From NCBI GenBank assembly GCA_964387585.1, contig CAYLWW010000034.1, forward strand, positions 1 through 17,013: a stretch of 17,013 nucleotides of DNA. The letters run 5' to 3'. The stretch is from CAYLWW01 sp964387585 (GTDB lineage: Bacteria; Pseudomonadota; Alphaproteobacteria; Rickettsiales; Midichloriaceae). Position numbers and translations under genes: made by a program. Shown here piece after piece: positions 6,277 to 14,711 of this stretch. The stretch's first letter is position 1. Each line of letters starts with the position of its first letter. The notes beneath the pieces were generated by a model. That model did no database searches. It was not told where the DNA came from and worked only from the letters and a program-made list of their open reading frames with translations.

Positions 6277-9153
6277 TTGATAGGCAAAAAATTTACCACC
6301 ACAATTATCTTTTTTATAATAGTTTTGGCATCTGCATGGCTAATACCTATGTTGATGTCATTTAATGAGTATAAAGCCCGCTTAGAAAAAGCATTTCTAG
6401 AAAGCTATGAATTAGAATTAAATATAAAATATGATATTAAGTTACGCTTATTACCTTACCCTAGATTAATTTTAGAGGAAGTAAGTATAAGGAATCATAA
6501 TTCTCAGCTATTACACTCTAACTCGGTACAGATCAATCTGTCATGGCTCAAATTTTTGACCAACAATAGCGAAATAATAGACTCGGTAGAGCTAAGTAAT
6601 GGGGAAATCTTTTCTATAGAATATTTAGCGTATTTAAAAGAAAATTATCAAAGTTTACAAAATACAAAAATTAAAAAGCTTACATTACACGACTTTAAAT
6701 TTATTAATGGAAAATCTACTATTACTAATAATGAAGATTTTTTTGCTACAATCAAAGTAGCTTTATTTAATGTTAATTATGAGAGTGATAATAAAATAAC
6801 ATTACATACTGATTTATATATAGGAAATGCAATCAGTAAAATCGATGTAGAGATAGAAGATTTTCTTTCCGATCAAGGCAAATTCACTCTTAAATCAGTA
6901 TCAGATGATTTGGAATTTAGCTTAATAAGTACAAAAGCGAACTTGAAAGACTTGAGCCAAGCAGAAGGAAAAGTTAGTATAAATATAAAAGACTTAAACC
7001 TATTGCATAATAGATTTTCTAAAAGTCATGTTTCTAGTCAATATGTGGCTAAAACAAAATTATTTAAAGAAAACACAATTACAATTAATAGTGATTTTAT
7101 TTTATATTCCGAAGTATTATCATTTATTAACATCCAATTTCTATCTGAAGCAGTTAAGAATATGAATGGTAATATTATCATTGATTATTCAAATAGAATA
7201 CAAATCAATTCCCAAGTTAAAGTTGAAGAAATTAACTTAAATAATATTATAGATAATGATGCTTTTAGTAAAAAATACCTTAAAAAAGGAATATTAAAAA
7301 GTACAGCTGGGTTTATATTAGATAATTTTCATTTTTTCTTTCCTTCTTATTTTACTGGATTATTTGATTTTCATATAGATAAAACTATTATACTTAATGA
7401 TTCAGTAGATCATTTAAAGCTTAGTATGGATGTATCTAACGGTACTGTATCTTTAAGCAAGTTCTCTATAATATTTCCTGGAAATCTAGAATTTGTAGCA
7501 CAAGGAATTATGTCACATAATGATATAAGACCTAAGTTTGAAGGTAATTTTAGCGTTAAAACCCAAAACTTAGCTAAGTTTTTAAAATGGCTTAATTATA
7601 GCCAAGAAGTTCAAGACACAGTTATCAATAAATTAGACAATACTTTATTATTAAAATCTAACGTCTTGATAATACCTTATCGTATAAAATTAAGGTCTAT
7701 TAATGCGGCTATAGGAGAAATAATCTTAGCAGGTGATACTACTTTTATTAAAGATAGTTATAATTCCACTTCTATTTATAATAAATTTTATTTCAATAAA
7801 ATAGATCTTGATCTAATAAGCGGGATTGAGTGGATAGAAGATCAGCTGGCTATATTATATGCTGCTGATTATGATGTTAGTAGTGATTCATATTTTAAAT
7901 TAACGGAAAATTATAAGTACCTAAGATCTTTTGAAGATGATTTGCACTTGGAAATAGTAATAGATCAACTAACAGCTAGGGAACAAATCTTTTCCAATGT
8001 TAACTCTGTAATTGACATTAGTAATAATAATATAGAAGTAAGCAATTTACAATTTGATTCTAATTTTGCCCAAGGTAATTGTTACTTTTTATTCTCATTA
8101 CCAGCATTTCGTCCCTATATAAAAGCTAAGGTTAATTTTTCTAAGCTAGATCAAGAACTTTGGTTAAATATGTTTTCTTCATTATGGCAACAGTTAGAAA
8201 AGAAATCTATTATAAACAGCAGTATAAATTCGCAAGATAAGAATAATGTTGAAAGCAAAACAAAAAATTTTAATTTTTTATCCGCCAAAAATTATGATGC
8301 AGATTTGAAGGTAAGTATTATTGATATAAGTAATAATCCTATTGATTTGCAAAATTTAAAATTCGCATTAAACTTAAACAATGGAATAGTAAGTTTAAGC
8401 GAAGCTAAAGCTAAATTGTTTAATGGTGATTTAGCACTAATTGGAAGAACTTCGTTAATTGAAGCATTGCCTCAGGTTGAATTATCTTTTAGTTTATCAA
8501 ATGTTGATCCTCAATTGCTGCTTTCTAATTTAGTTGGAATAAATAATATGTCAGGTTATTTAAGCTTGAATGGTTTAATTGCAAGCTCGGGAAATAACTT
8601 GGGTTATATGCTAGATAAATTAAAAGGAGAAGTAAATTTTATAGGTAAGAGAATAGATTGGTCAGGATTTACAATTGATGAAATTATTAGAGCGGTGGAG
8701 AGTCAAGGATATTCTATTACTGAAAAAGCAGCTTCTATAGATTATTATTCCAAATATGGCTCCAGTTTTTTCGATAATGTACAAGGCAATGTAAAGATAA
8801 GTAATGGTATAGCCAATGTAAACAATGTAAATATATCAAATAATAGGATTACCGGTATATATGCAGCTAATATTAATTTAATTAATAAAGACATCGCTTC
8901 AGTTGCCAAGCTTTCGTTTATACCAATAGGTTATACTAATCCGCTAACTTTGGATATTAGTAGTAGTGGTAAATTAAATGATATAAATTCAGATTTTGAT
9001 ACTAAAACATTAATAGATTTTATTAATAAGAATGCCCAGAAAACTAGTGATGATAAGCAAAGCAAACCTAATAATGATACTAGTAATACAGGAAAATTAC
9101 TAAATAATAGAAATGTTAACACTCCTTATTCAGATTCTAATAAAAGCAACTAA
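6277..9153 (+). CDS. AsmA family protein
   Basis: This 958-residue protein starts with a short basic segment and one hydrophobic helix (about 9-28), then a long run of beta-rich sequence expected to lie in the periplasm. The N-terminal block after the helix (SFNEYKARLEKAF, then LLPYPRLILEEVSIRN) is the AsmA opening. The C-terminal AsmA-like domain is seen around 785-905 (LKGEVNFIGKRIDWSGFTID, then NVQGNVKISNGIANV). The last 50 or so residues are a hydrophilic Asn/Ser/Lys tail. AsmA-like proteins belong to the bridge-forming group linked to lipid transport and outer-membrane assembly. The start is TTG at 6277. An in-frame TAA at 6250-6252 and no ATG near it make this the only reasonable start. 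No strong ribosome-binding site is seen. Confidence 0.85.
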   Translation: MIGKKFTTTIIFFIIVLASAWLIPMLMSFNEYKARLEKAFLESYELELNIKYDIKLRLLPYPRLILEEVSIRNHNSQLLHSNSVQINLSWLKFLTNNSEIIDSVELSNGEIFSIEYLAYLKENYQSLQNTKIKKLTLHDFKFINGKSTITNNEDFFATIKVALFNVNYESDNKITLHTDLYIGNAISKIDVEIEDFLSDQGKFTLKSVSDDLEFSLISTKANLKDLSQAEGKVSINIKDLNLLHNRFSKSHVSSQYVAKTKLFKENTITINSDFILYSEVLSFINIQFLSEAVKNMNGNIIIDYSNRIQINSQVKVEEINLNNIIDNDAFSKKYLKKGILKSTAGFILDNFHFFFPSYFTGLFDFHIDKTIILNDSVDHLKLSMDVSNGTVSLSKFSIIFPGNLEFVAQGIMSHNDIRPKFEGNFSVKTQNLAKFLKWLNYSQEVQDTVINKLDNTLLLKSNVLIIPYRIKLRSINAAIGEIILAGDTTFIKDSYNSTSIYNKFYFNKIDLDLISGIEWIEDQLAILYAADYDVSSDSYFKLTENYKYLRSFEDDLHLEIVIDQLTAREQIFSNVNSVIDISNNNIEVSNLQFDSNFAQGNCYFLFSLPAFRPYIKAKVNFSKLDQELWLNMFSSLWQQLEKKSIINSSINSQDKNNVESKTKNFNFLSAKNYDADLKVSIIDISNNPIDLQNLKFALNLNNGIVSLSEAKAKLFNGDLALIGRTSLIEALPQVELSFSLSNVDPQLLLSNLVGINNMSGYLSLNGLIASSGNNLGYMLDKLKGEVNFIGKRIDWSGFTIDEIIRAVESQGYSITEKAASIDYYSKYGSSFFDNVQGNVKISNGIANVNNVNISNNRITGIYAANINLINKDIASVAKLSFIPIGYTNPLTLDISSSGKLNDINSDFDTKTLIDFINKNAQKTSDDKQSKPNNDTSNTGKLLNNRNVNTPYSDSNKSN

Positions 9154-9240
9154 AATATTTAAAAATCTGAAAAATAATCAATAATATTTATTGCTACCTA
9201 TGTTATATTCTACTATCGTTGACTTCACTATAGGAAAGAT

Positions 9241-9558
9241 ATGAAAAAATTATCACAGTTATTGCCTGCAGCAATAGCACCAGCTTGTAGAAAAAACAAC
9301 TTTCTGCAGCATAAAATTATTTTAGAATGGGAAGATATAGTAGGCAAACGCTTGGCTAATATTAGCGTTCCTATTAAAACTAAATTTTTAAATACCAAGG
9401 AATCAAATGGTCAATTGGTTATAGGAATATATAATCCAGCTTACGTATTGGAATTAAAAATGATGGAAAAAACGATATTAAATAGATTATCAATATACTT
9501 TGGTTATTCAGCCATTAATAAGCTTAAATTGATTCATTTGGAGTCAAGAAAGCGATAA
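9241..9558 (+). CDS. dciA: DciA-like DUF721 protein, probable helicase loader
   Basis: The 105-residue protein matches DUF721: an N-terminal helix, then the LEWEDIVGKRLANISVPIK block (29-46, with Trp30 and the I-V-G motif), QLVIGIYNPAYVLELKMM (58-75) and the helix LNRLSIYFGYSAINKLKLIH (80-99). DciA is described as the loader of the replicative helicase DnaB in bacteria lacking DnaC or DnaI, and it is a typical choice in Alphaproteobacteria. Length is short but normal for the order. AGGAAAG lies about 3 to 9 bases before the ATG, the best ribosome-binding site in the window. It is 87 bases after the AsmA gene and 50 before the fusion-protein gene, all on one strand. Confidence 0.82.
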   Translation: MKKLSQLLPAAIAPACRKNNFLQHKIILEWEDIVGKRLANISVPIKTKFLNTKESNGQLVIGIYNPAYVLELKMMEKTILNRLSIYFGYSAINKLKLIHLESRKR

Positions 9559-9608
9559 GATTATATTTTAAGTATATAGTTATTTGTAACTTTTCATAAT
9601 TACTCAGT

Positions 9609-10727
9609 ATGAATATTAATAATGTCACCCCAAATAAAAAAATGAGCTTTGCAGCAAAATCAGTAATTATAATCATTGCTGGTATTACATTATGGATGTT
9701 ATCTGGTTTATTAAAATCAGATAAAGAAAACCATAATCAAGAGGTTCGTGACTATAACAGCAAAAGCAATGACAATTTTTTTCGCACAATTAACTCTCAA
9801 GCGAAATTACATAATGCTATTATAAAAATGAATGGCACTACAATAGCTAAAAACAAAGTACTAGTATTGCCTGAAGTTTCAGGAAAAATAACTAATATAC
9901 CGGCAGTTTCTGGGCAGAAAATGAAAAAAGGTGATACAATAGCAAAAGTAGAAGTAAAAAATAAATTAGAAACTCTTGAGAGTACTCGCTCTAAATTAAA
10001 GCAAGCTCAATTGCAGCTTGATTCAACTAAAATTCTTTTCAATAAAGGTTTCAGTTCAAAACTTCAATTATCAATGGCTAACGAAGGAGTAGATAGAGCA
10101 ATAGCTGAAATGAAACAAGCCGAGTTAGATTGGAATAATACACTTATTAAAGCTCCTTTTGATGGTTATATAGATTATATTAAAGTAAAAAATGGCGATC
10201 TAGTAGAAGCTGGCAAAACTCCGATAGCTAGTTATGTTGACTTAAGTAATATGATTGTACAAGCTCATGTAGCGGAAAAAGATATTGCCGAAATAGCGAA
10301 TGCAATTAATGCAGTAGTATATTTAGATGATGATAATAATGGTAATGATGAATGCTCTAATAACGCCGCTAGAGAAGCTAAAGTAAAATTCTTAAGTCGC
10401 GTCGCGGATCAAGATTCTGCTACTTTTTTACTTGAACTAGAAGTATCAAACAAAGATTTGGCTTTTGTAAGTGGGCAAAGCGTTACTATAGATGTTAATA
10501 TAGGAGAAAAATTAGCTCATGAAGTACCTCAATCAGCATTAAATATAGAGGATAATGGAGAATTAGGAGTTAAAGTACTTGATCAAAATAAAAAAGTTAG
10601 TTTTTATAAGATTTCCATAATAGGTGAAAATCCTAACAGCTTAATAGTAACCGGTCTGCCAAATAATGCAGAAATAATAATTTTGGGTCAAGCTTATGTA
10701 AAAACTAATCAAATATTATCAAAATAA
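9609..10727 (+). CDS. RND-type efflux membrane fusion (periplasmic adaptor) protein
   Basis: The 372-residue protein has a single N-terminal membrane helix (about 16-34) and the adaptor layout: a split lipoyl domain (about 84-114, with VSGKITNIPAVSGQKMKKGD, and 176-206, with APFDGYIDYIKVKNGDLVEA), a short helical hairpin between them (about 115-175), a beta-barrel (207-298) and a membrane-proximal domain (299-368). Such proteins link an inner-membrane pump to an outer-membrane channel. An acidic Asn/Asp loop (DDDNNGNDE, 240-248) is inserted in the barrel. The usual partner, an RND pump gene, is not downstream: after 137 bases comes a convergent gene. It either works with a pump encoded elsewhere or is a remnant of a split operon. 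Confidence 0.85.
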   Translation: MNINNVTPNKKMSFAAKSVIIIIAGITLWMLSGLLKSDKENHNQEVRDYNSKSNDNFFRTINSQAKLHNAIIKMNGTTIAKNKVLVLPEVSGKITNIPAVSGQKMKKGDTIAKVEVKNKLETLESTRSKLKQAQLQLDSTKILFNKGFSSKLQLSMANEGVDRAIAEMKQAELDWNNTLIKAPFDGYIDYIKVKNGDLVEAGKTPIASYVDLSNMIVQAHVAEKDIAEIANAINAVVYLDDDNNGNDECSNNAAREAKVKFLSRVADQDSATFLLELEVSNKDLAFVSGQSVTIDVNIGEKLAHEVPQSALNIEDNGELGVKVLDQNKKVSFYKISIIGENPNSLIVTGLPNNAEIIILGQAYVKTNQILSK

Positions 10728-10864
10728 CCAGTATATAATGGAGTGCTATAAGATAAAATATTAGAAAATACACTTCTTTGGCTGATGTTATTGAAGCTAC
10801 TTTCAATGTTCCACTAACTTCCATTGGCCTATAAAAGTATTAAAAAGCCAGATAGTTACATATA

Positions 10865-13237
10865 TTATTCATGAAGAAACACTAGATCATAAGCTTGTGT
10901 TATTCTACCATCCTCCCAGTACACATTTGCTGTATTAAGCATTTCGTCTTTGCTATTAAAATCTATGGATTGTAGCCCAACTTCGCTTAGGCTTACTAAT
11001 TCCCCTGCGTCACTGATTCCATTTTGATTTTTATCTTGCCAAAGAAAGAACTTATTAAACTCCACATCATGATGATCAAAGACTCTGTCTTGATTAGAAT
11101 CAAAAATATGTAATAATGCCTGAAAATCAGTTTTAGCTTCAATTGACCACATAGTAAGTACTATCTTAGCACTATCATCAACTTGTCCGCTCTGATTATA
11201 ATCATATACTAGCAGAGCATCTTTGTTGCCAATCCATGATGTTTTTACTAAGCCACTACCATAATTAAAGTATATTTTTGAGTCTTCCAACTGAATTAGC
11301 TCTATTTCCCTACCTTTTTCTAAGGAAACTCCTATTGGTGCACTAGTTAATGCTCTCAATTGTACTGAGTCTGAGTTAGGATAATTATTTTTGTTACTAT
11401 CCTGAATAGCTTGCTTATACTTAGAGTAAATAATGTAAAGCCCAGTTGTTGATATCAAAAACATAGTCCATCCTGTAATACCTAGTACTTTCCATATTAA
11501 ACTTTCGGACTGTATATTATCTATAGTGGTATTATTACACTGCTGATTTGCTGCACATATTACTGAATCGATCGAGCTTATTTGCTGTGTCTCTTTATCA
11601 TAACTTCCTTGAGTTGCACTATTAATAATGGTAGAGGTATCATTGCTATGATGATCACCGTTATATACAGCAGAAGACATTGTGGGGAAAAATTTGTTAG
11701 CCTGAATAGCAATAGTAACTATGCTCTGATTACTCTCTAGGCCATGAGTATTAACTGCTGAATAAAGAAAGCCTACACTACTAGCAGTGCAGCCAGATGG
11801 GTTATACTTTAGTGCGTTAACTGTATATAACTGGTTTAGCACTGCTACTCTATCGCTTACATCATACAAAGTACCACAAGTTGGCAAGCTCTTAAGTCGT
11901 AGCTTAAGTGTCGCTACCGTATCCTCAGCATCGCTTATCTTATCTTTAAAGTTTATAGTAATCTGCGTATCTTGATCTATAATTAACGCTAATGCTTGAC
12001 TAACAGGAGCTGTGTTAGGCAAAGGTATGGTAACTCCCTGATCTACAGTCTTACAATTAGCATCATATCTTTGGGCATATATCTCATAATTACTGGTTTG
12101 GAAATTACTATTCACATAAGTAATAACAAATCCTCCGTTATTTAATGATGCTATAGTTGGGCTTTGTAATACACTTCCAGGAGCAGCATCTATGGTATTA
12201 ACTTTAAATTCTCTACTCACTGGATTGTTATAAACATCGTATTCCCTAGCATATATTCCTTTTTTACCATCATCTGAAATCCAAGTAATTATAAATCCCC
12301 CAGTACTTAACGCTACTAATTTGGGATTGGTCTGATTATTTGGAGTATAGGTATTTACTCTAAATTCTTCAGCTATTTCGTTACCACTTGCGTCATATAT
12401 TTGTGCATATATACCATAACCACTACCATCTTGAGTAGAAGAAATAGGGTTAGTTCGCTGTGACCCACCACCCCCGCTTTGCCATGTAATAACAAACCCT
12501 CCAGTACTTAACGCTGCTATGCTAGGCATAAATTGCTGACCTAAGTCATAATAATTTACCATAAACGTATTGCCCAAGGGTTTATTGTTGGCATCATACA
12601 TTTGAGCATATACATTAATGTTGCCTTGGATAGACTCTTGCCAAGTGATGACAAACTCTTCATTACCTAAACTTGCTATTTGAGGGTTTTGAGGAGATGT
12701 GAATCCGGAATCTACGTATCCAACAACCTTCTGTTTTATAGCAACTTGAAATTCATGTCCTATCAACTTACCACTAGTATCATAGCTTTTGGCATTGATA
12801 CCCTGAGTACTAACCCAGCTAACGACAAAGCTACCATTACTTAGTGTCGCTATAGTTGGAGATGATACACCTTCGGCTATACTAACCTTAATTTCCTTAC
12901 TTACTTGATTACCATTAGAGTCATATTTTTGTGCATATATCCCTGTATCACCCTGAGTTATAGGATAATAGCAAGTATAGACAATAATAAACCCTCCATC
13001 ATCTAATGCTGCTATACTTGGACTCGTAACGCTATTTGATATCATCACCTGAACCTCACCATCCCCTACTTCATTGCCTTTAGCATCATATCTCGACACA
13101 TATAACCCATTACGGTTATTGATGCCTCCCACATTAATACCCCAGACAATAGCAAATCCTCCATTACTTAGAGTTGTGGCGCTGAGAATAGGGGAGCCAT
13201 ACAATCCGCCGCTAGTATTAACCTTAAATGCCGTCAT
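10865..13237 (-). CDS. Seven-repeat propeller-like protein with cadherin-like, membrane and calcium-loop domains
   Basis: The 790-residue product has four parts. Residues 15-408 are seven tandem repeats of 51-66 residues with the consensus SPxIAxLxxGGFxIxW ... GIYAQxYDxxGN ... EFxVN. Residues 409-515 resemble the cadherin-like/VCBS-type beta domain (NTAPVSQ start, LPTCGTLYD, SSVGFLYSAVN). Residues 582-604 form a membrane helix. Residues 660-765 resemble the C-terminal domain of RTX-type adhesins, with three Asp/Asn loops: DYNQSGQVDD (679-688), DSNQDRVFDHHD (713-724) and DKNQNGISDAGEL (735-747). I infer a surface or envelope protein. There is no signal peptide, and an in-frame TAA four codons upstream of the ATG rules out a longer start in this frame. 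AAAAGAA precedes the ATG, and TATAAT (minus strand, 13255-13260) is a possible -10. I know no standard gene name. Confidence 0.75.
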   Translation of the reverse strand: MTAFKVNTSGGLYGSPILSATTLSNGGFAIVWGINVGGINNRNGLYVSRYDAKGNEVGDGEVQVMISNSVTSPSIAALDDGGFIIVYTCYYPITQGDTGIYAQKYDSNGNQVSKEIKVSIAEGVSSPTIATLSNGSFVVSWVSTQGINAKSYDTSGKLIGHEFQVAIKQKVVGYVDSGFTSPQNPQIASLGNEEFVITWQESIQGNINVYAQMYDANNKPLGNTFMVNYYDLGQQFMPSIAALSTGGFVITWQSGGGGSQRTNPISSTQDGSGYGIYAQIYDASGNEIAEEFRVNTYTPNNQTNPKLVALSTGGFIITWISDDGKKGIYAREYDVYNNPVSREFKVNTIDAAPGSVLQSPTIASLNNGGFVITYVNSNFQTSNYEIYAQRYDANCKTVDQGVTIPLPNTAPVSQALALIIDQDTQITINFKDKISDAEDTVATLKLRLKSLPTCGTLYDVSDRVAVLNQLYTVNALKYNPSGCTASSVGFLYSAVNTHGLESNQSIVTIAIQANKFFPTMSSAVYNGDHHSNDTSTIINSATQGSYDKETQQISSIDSVICAANQQCNNTTIDNIQSESLIWKVLGITGWTMFLISTTGLYIIYSKYKQAIQDSNKNNYPNSDSVQLRALTSAPIGVSLEKGREIELIQLEDSKIYFNYGSGLVKTSWIGNKDALLVYDYNQSGQVDDSAKIVLTMWSIEAKTDFQALLHIFDSNQDRVFDHHDVEFNKFFLWQDKNQNGISDAGELVSLSEVGLQSIDFNSKDEMLNTANVYWEDGRITQAYDLVFLHE
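12014..13195 (-). repeat. Seven tandem protein repeats (about 54-66 codons each)
   Basis: Within the large minus-strand gene, repeat units begin at residues 15, 71, 125, 180, 235, 301 and 358 of the product. Each carries a Pro-x-Ile-Ala-Leu edge, a GGF-x-I-x-W core, a Tyr-Ala-x-x-Tyr-Asp strand and an E-F-x-V-N end. Unit 3 is the shortest in its middle and unit 5 has a Gly/Ser-rich insertion (254-270). Units are diverged at the DNA level, so the array is old rather than freshly expanded. Confidence 0.8.
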
Positions 13238-13297
13238 TTCTTTTAATTAATTTGATTATAAAATATTCAATCACTTCGTTAGCCTAACTCAAAAACT

Positions 13298-13396
13298 ATG
13301 CTAGTACAACTAAAAGAGGAATGGATGTCAAAAGAAAGGGTAAAAACGGTATGGCACTGTTGTTTGAGAAATTTACAAAATAGAAGATTATCTTAA
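13298..13396 (+). other. Short 32-codon open frame, coding status unknown
   Basis: ATG 13298 to TAA 13394-13396 encodes 32 residues including EEWMSKERVKTVWHCCLRNL. It sits between the large repeat gene and the truncated IS982 copy, and its stop aligns with the position of the TGA in IS982 copy 1. No family is recognised. It may be a tail of a gene cut by the IS, or chance. Confidence 0.2.
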
Positions 13397-13723
13397 TTTA
13401 TTAAACAAAATTTATTCTTGCAACTCTATAATCGAGGACTAAAAATGATTCATGGAATTAAGAAAAATATGCACAATAAGTTACTTACTTTACATGAAAA
13501 AATCATGCTTAAAAAACGTAGCATTATTGAAACATTATTCGATTATCTGAAAAATAAGATGAACCTCGTTCATTCGAGATATCGTTGGCTAAGTAACGCT
13601 TTAGTCCATATTATTTCGACTCTAGTCGCTCACTCTCTCAAAAAATCTAAACCCAAAATTAATTATTATACTAAAAACCACAACTTACATCGTGCAGCTT
13701 AAACTCTTATCCCGAATTCGGGT
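13391..13723 (+). mobile_element. IS982-family element, 5'-truncated and decayed (copy 2)
   Basis: From about 13391-13403 to 13723 the sequence follows copy 1 closely, ending in the terminal TCCCGAATTCGGGT. Upstream of 13391 the similarity stops, so the 5' two-thirds of the element are missing. The terminus differs by one base from copies 1 and 3 (CGGGT instead of CAGGT). Confidence 0.75.
13403..13702 (+). pseudogene. IS982-family transposase C-terminal fragment (copy 2)
   Basis: The frame reads KQNLFLQLYNRGLK and on through KKNM, KRSIIET and the C-terminus, equivalent to the tail in copy 1. It differs from copy 1 at 12 of the 85 residues after the shared Met. The changes include the conserved HSRHRSP block, here HSRYRWL, and the ending HRAA instead of HHPA. 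An in-frame TAA (13394-13396) precedes it. An ORF can be opened at TTG 13418 (94 codons), but it lacks the catalytic core and is not expected to be functional. Confidence 0.75.
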
Positions 13724-13821
13724 AATATATAAGAAATATCTTTTAACATCACTAACTATATGTTATAGTCCATATGTAACTTTTTGATTGTTGTATATAA
13801 ACTCACTAAACCTTTTTAAGG

Positions 13822-14706
13822 TTATCTATGTGTACCACGTTTTACAAATAATAAATTAATTATTTCCGCAGCTACTTCTTCTATGGCTTTACGAGTAACA
13901 TCAACGACTGGTATGTTTAAACTAGTAAATAATTGTCTAGAATAGGATAACTCTTCCTTAATAGCAGAAATTGATAGATAATTATCTAATTTTAATTCTA
14001 GCGTTTCCTTGTTATAGCAATAATTATTTTTCACAGAATCGATTTTATTACCTAGAAATCGATAGCGACGTATGTTTAAGAGTTGCTCGAGAGAAATATT
14101 TAAACCAACGATTAGCGGATTGTTTAATGAAGATAAATCATGCTTTATACCAGGAATTATAGGTAGATTTGCCACTTTATAACCGCGTTGTGATAAATAG
14201 AATGAAGTAGGAGATTTAGACGTTCTAGATACACCTAATAAAACGATATCAGCTTGATTATAGTTTTGAATATATTGTCCATCATCATGCATAATTGTAT
14301 AGTTGAGGCTTTCTATTCTTTTAAAGTAATCATCATCTAACTTATTGTATTTGCCCGGAATATTTTTATTAGGTAATAATTGAGCATAATCAGAGATGAG
14401 CTCGATTATAGGCTGTATAGGACATATGCAAGGTATATTGTTACTAACACATTTATCTATTAAGTATGAACGAACTTCGTTATTGATCATCGTGTGTAAA
14501 ATAATACCAGGGCGCTGTTTTACCTCTATAATTAATGTATCTACTTGTTGTTTTGAGCGCACTAAAGGCCACATATACTCTACAGTTTCCAGTCCAACAA
14601 ATTGAGTATAAGCTGCTTTGCTGACAGCGCCAACTGTTTCTCCTGAAGAATCAGAAACTAGATAAATATTTAATTGCTGATTATAATGATTTTTTTCTGT
14701 TAACAT
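13822..14706 (-). CDS. ppsR: Pyruvate, phosphate dikinase/PEP synthase regulatory protein (DUF299)
   Basis: The 294-residue protein belongs to the bifunctional kinase/pyrophosphorylase family that switches pyruvate, phosphate dikinase or PEP synthase off and on by phosphorylating and dephosphorylating a threonine. It shows the N-terminal VSDSSGET (17-24), the nucleotide-binding loop GVSRTSKSPTS (158-168), YKVANLPIIPG (176-186), and the C-terminal VDVTRKAIEEVAAEII (268-283). Length is normal (about 270-300). The target enzyme is not in the window. The ATG follows the flhB stop after only 5 bases, so the gene is probably the second of a two-gene transcript. The 3' side has only a weak hairpin (AACCTT/AAGGTT near 13809-13823). 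Confidence 0.9.
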   Translation of the reverse strand: MLTEKNHYNQQLNIYLVSDSSGETVGAVSKAAYTQFVGLETVEYMWPLVRSKQQVDTLIIEVKQRPGIILHTMINNEVRSYLIDKCVSNNIPCICPIQPIIELISDYAQLLPNKNIPGKYNKLDDDYFKRIESLNYTIMHDDGQYIQNYNQADIVLLGVSRTSKSPTSFYLSQRGYKVANLPIIPGIKHDLSSLNNPLIVGLNISLEQLLNIRRYRFLGNKIDSVKNNYCYNKETLELKLDNYLSISAIKEELSYSRQLFTSLNIPVVDVTRKAIEEVAAEIINLLFVKRGTHR

Positions 14707-14711
14707 TTGAG

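Noticed and set aside
10997..11203. RTX toxin with a calcium-binding nonapeptide array
   Set aside because: The Asp/Asn loops resemble EF-hand or adhesin-end loops, not GGxGxDxxx nonapeptide repeats. No toxin acyltransferase or type I transporter gene is in the window.
12014..13195. CRISPR array or DNA-level tandem repeat
   Set aside because: The repetition is at protein level, with diverged DNA and unequal unit lengths. No short identical repeats with spacers were seen anywhere in the window.
13809..13823. Terminator after ppsR (AACCTT/AAGGTT)
   Set aside because: It is a stem of six pairs without a T-run on the minus strand, too weak to call.
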